Shown one piece after another: positions 6,571-7,288 of a stretch of DNA of 7,288 bases (positions within the stretch are counted from its first letter, which is position 1; each line of letters opens with the position of its first letter). The stretch is from Fervidobacterium sp. (GTDB lineage Bacteria > Thermotogota > Thermotogae > Thermotogales > Fervidobacteriaceae). A model generated the notes under the pieces. The model ran no database searches, had not been told where the DNA came from, and saw nothing but the letters and a program-made list of their open reading frames with translations. The DNA is taken from positions 1 to 7,288 of the forward strand of contig DPIB01000067.1 in assembly GCA_003522805.1 (NCBI GenBank), read 5' to 3'. The position numbers and the translations under genes are program-made.

Positions 6571-7288
<718 letters not shown>

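Overview
The window looks like part of a Thermotogota (Thermotogales) chromosome. MgtA and MurD read very much like the Thermotoga maritima proteins as I remember them, and base composition is moderately AT-rich. Fervidobacterium or a close relative is my best guess, but the genus is an inference, not a sequence search result.

Layout: (1) Positions 1-2492 (+) hold the 3' part of a very large gene for a repeat-built, probably extracytoplasmic protein. It has at least five fibronectin-III-like repeats of about 90 residues followed by a C-terminal seven-bladed beta-propeller. Its start lies upstream of the window. (2) A strong bidirectional terminator at 2527-2558 separates it from a convergent Y-family DNA polymerase (dinB, 3659-2541, -). 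The stop codon of dinB lies in the loop of that terminator. (3) A 254-base divergent intergenic region (3660-3913) carries a promoter for dinB overlapped by an AT-rich palindrome, a possible weak minus-strand terminator, and a candidate extended -10 promoter for the rightward genes. (4) The rightward genes are murD (3914-5200), a GH13 4-alpha-glucanotransferase of the MgtA type (5197-6570, overlapping murD by ATGA), and, after 48 bases, enolase (6619 to beyond the right edge).

How they fit together: murD, mgtA and eno look like one transcription unit joining peptidoglycan precursor synthesis, alpha-glucan remodelling and lower glycolysis. The murD-mgtA overlap with its own ribosome binding site suggests coupled translation. 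dinB stands alone and its promoter has the layout of a repressed gene. The surface protein is probably under a promoter outside the window.

There are no RNA genes, insertion sequences, CRISPR arrays or phage genes. I see no convincing new multi-gene system. The least conventional items are the FN3-propeller protein, the dinB promoter palindrome, and the terminator built into the dinB coding end.
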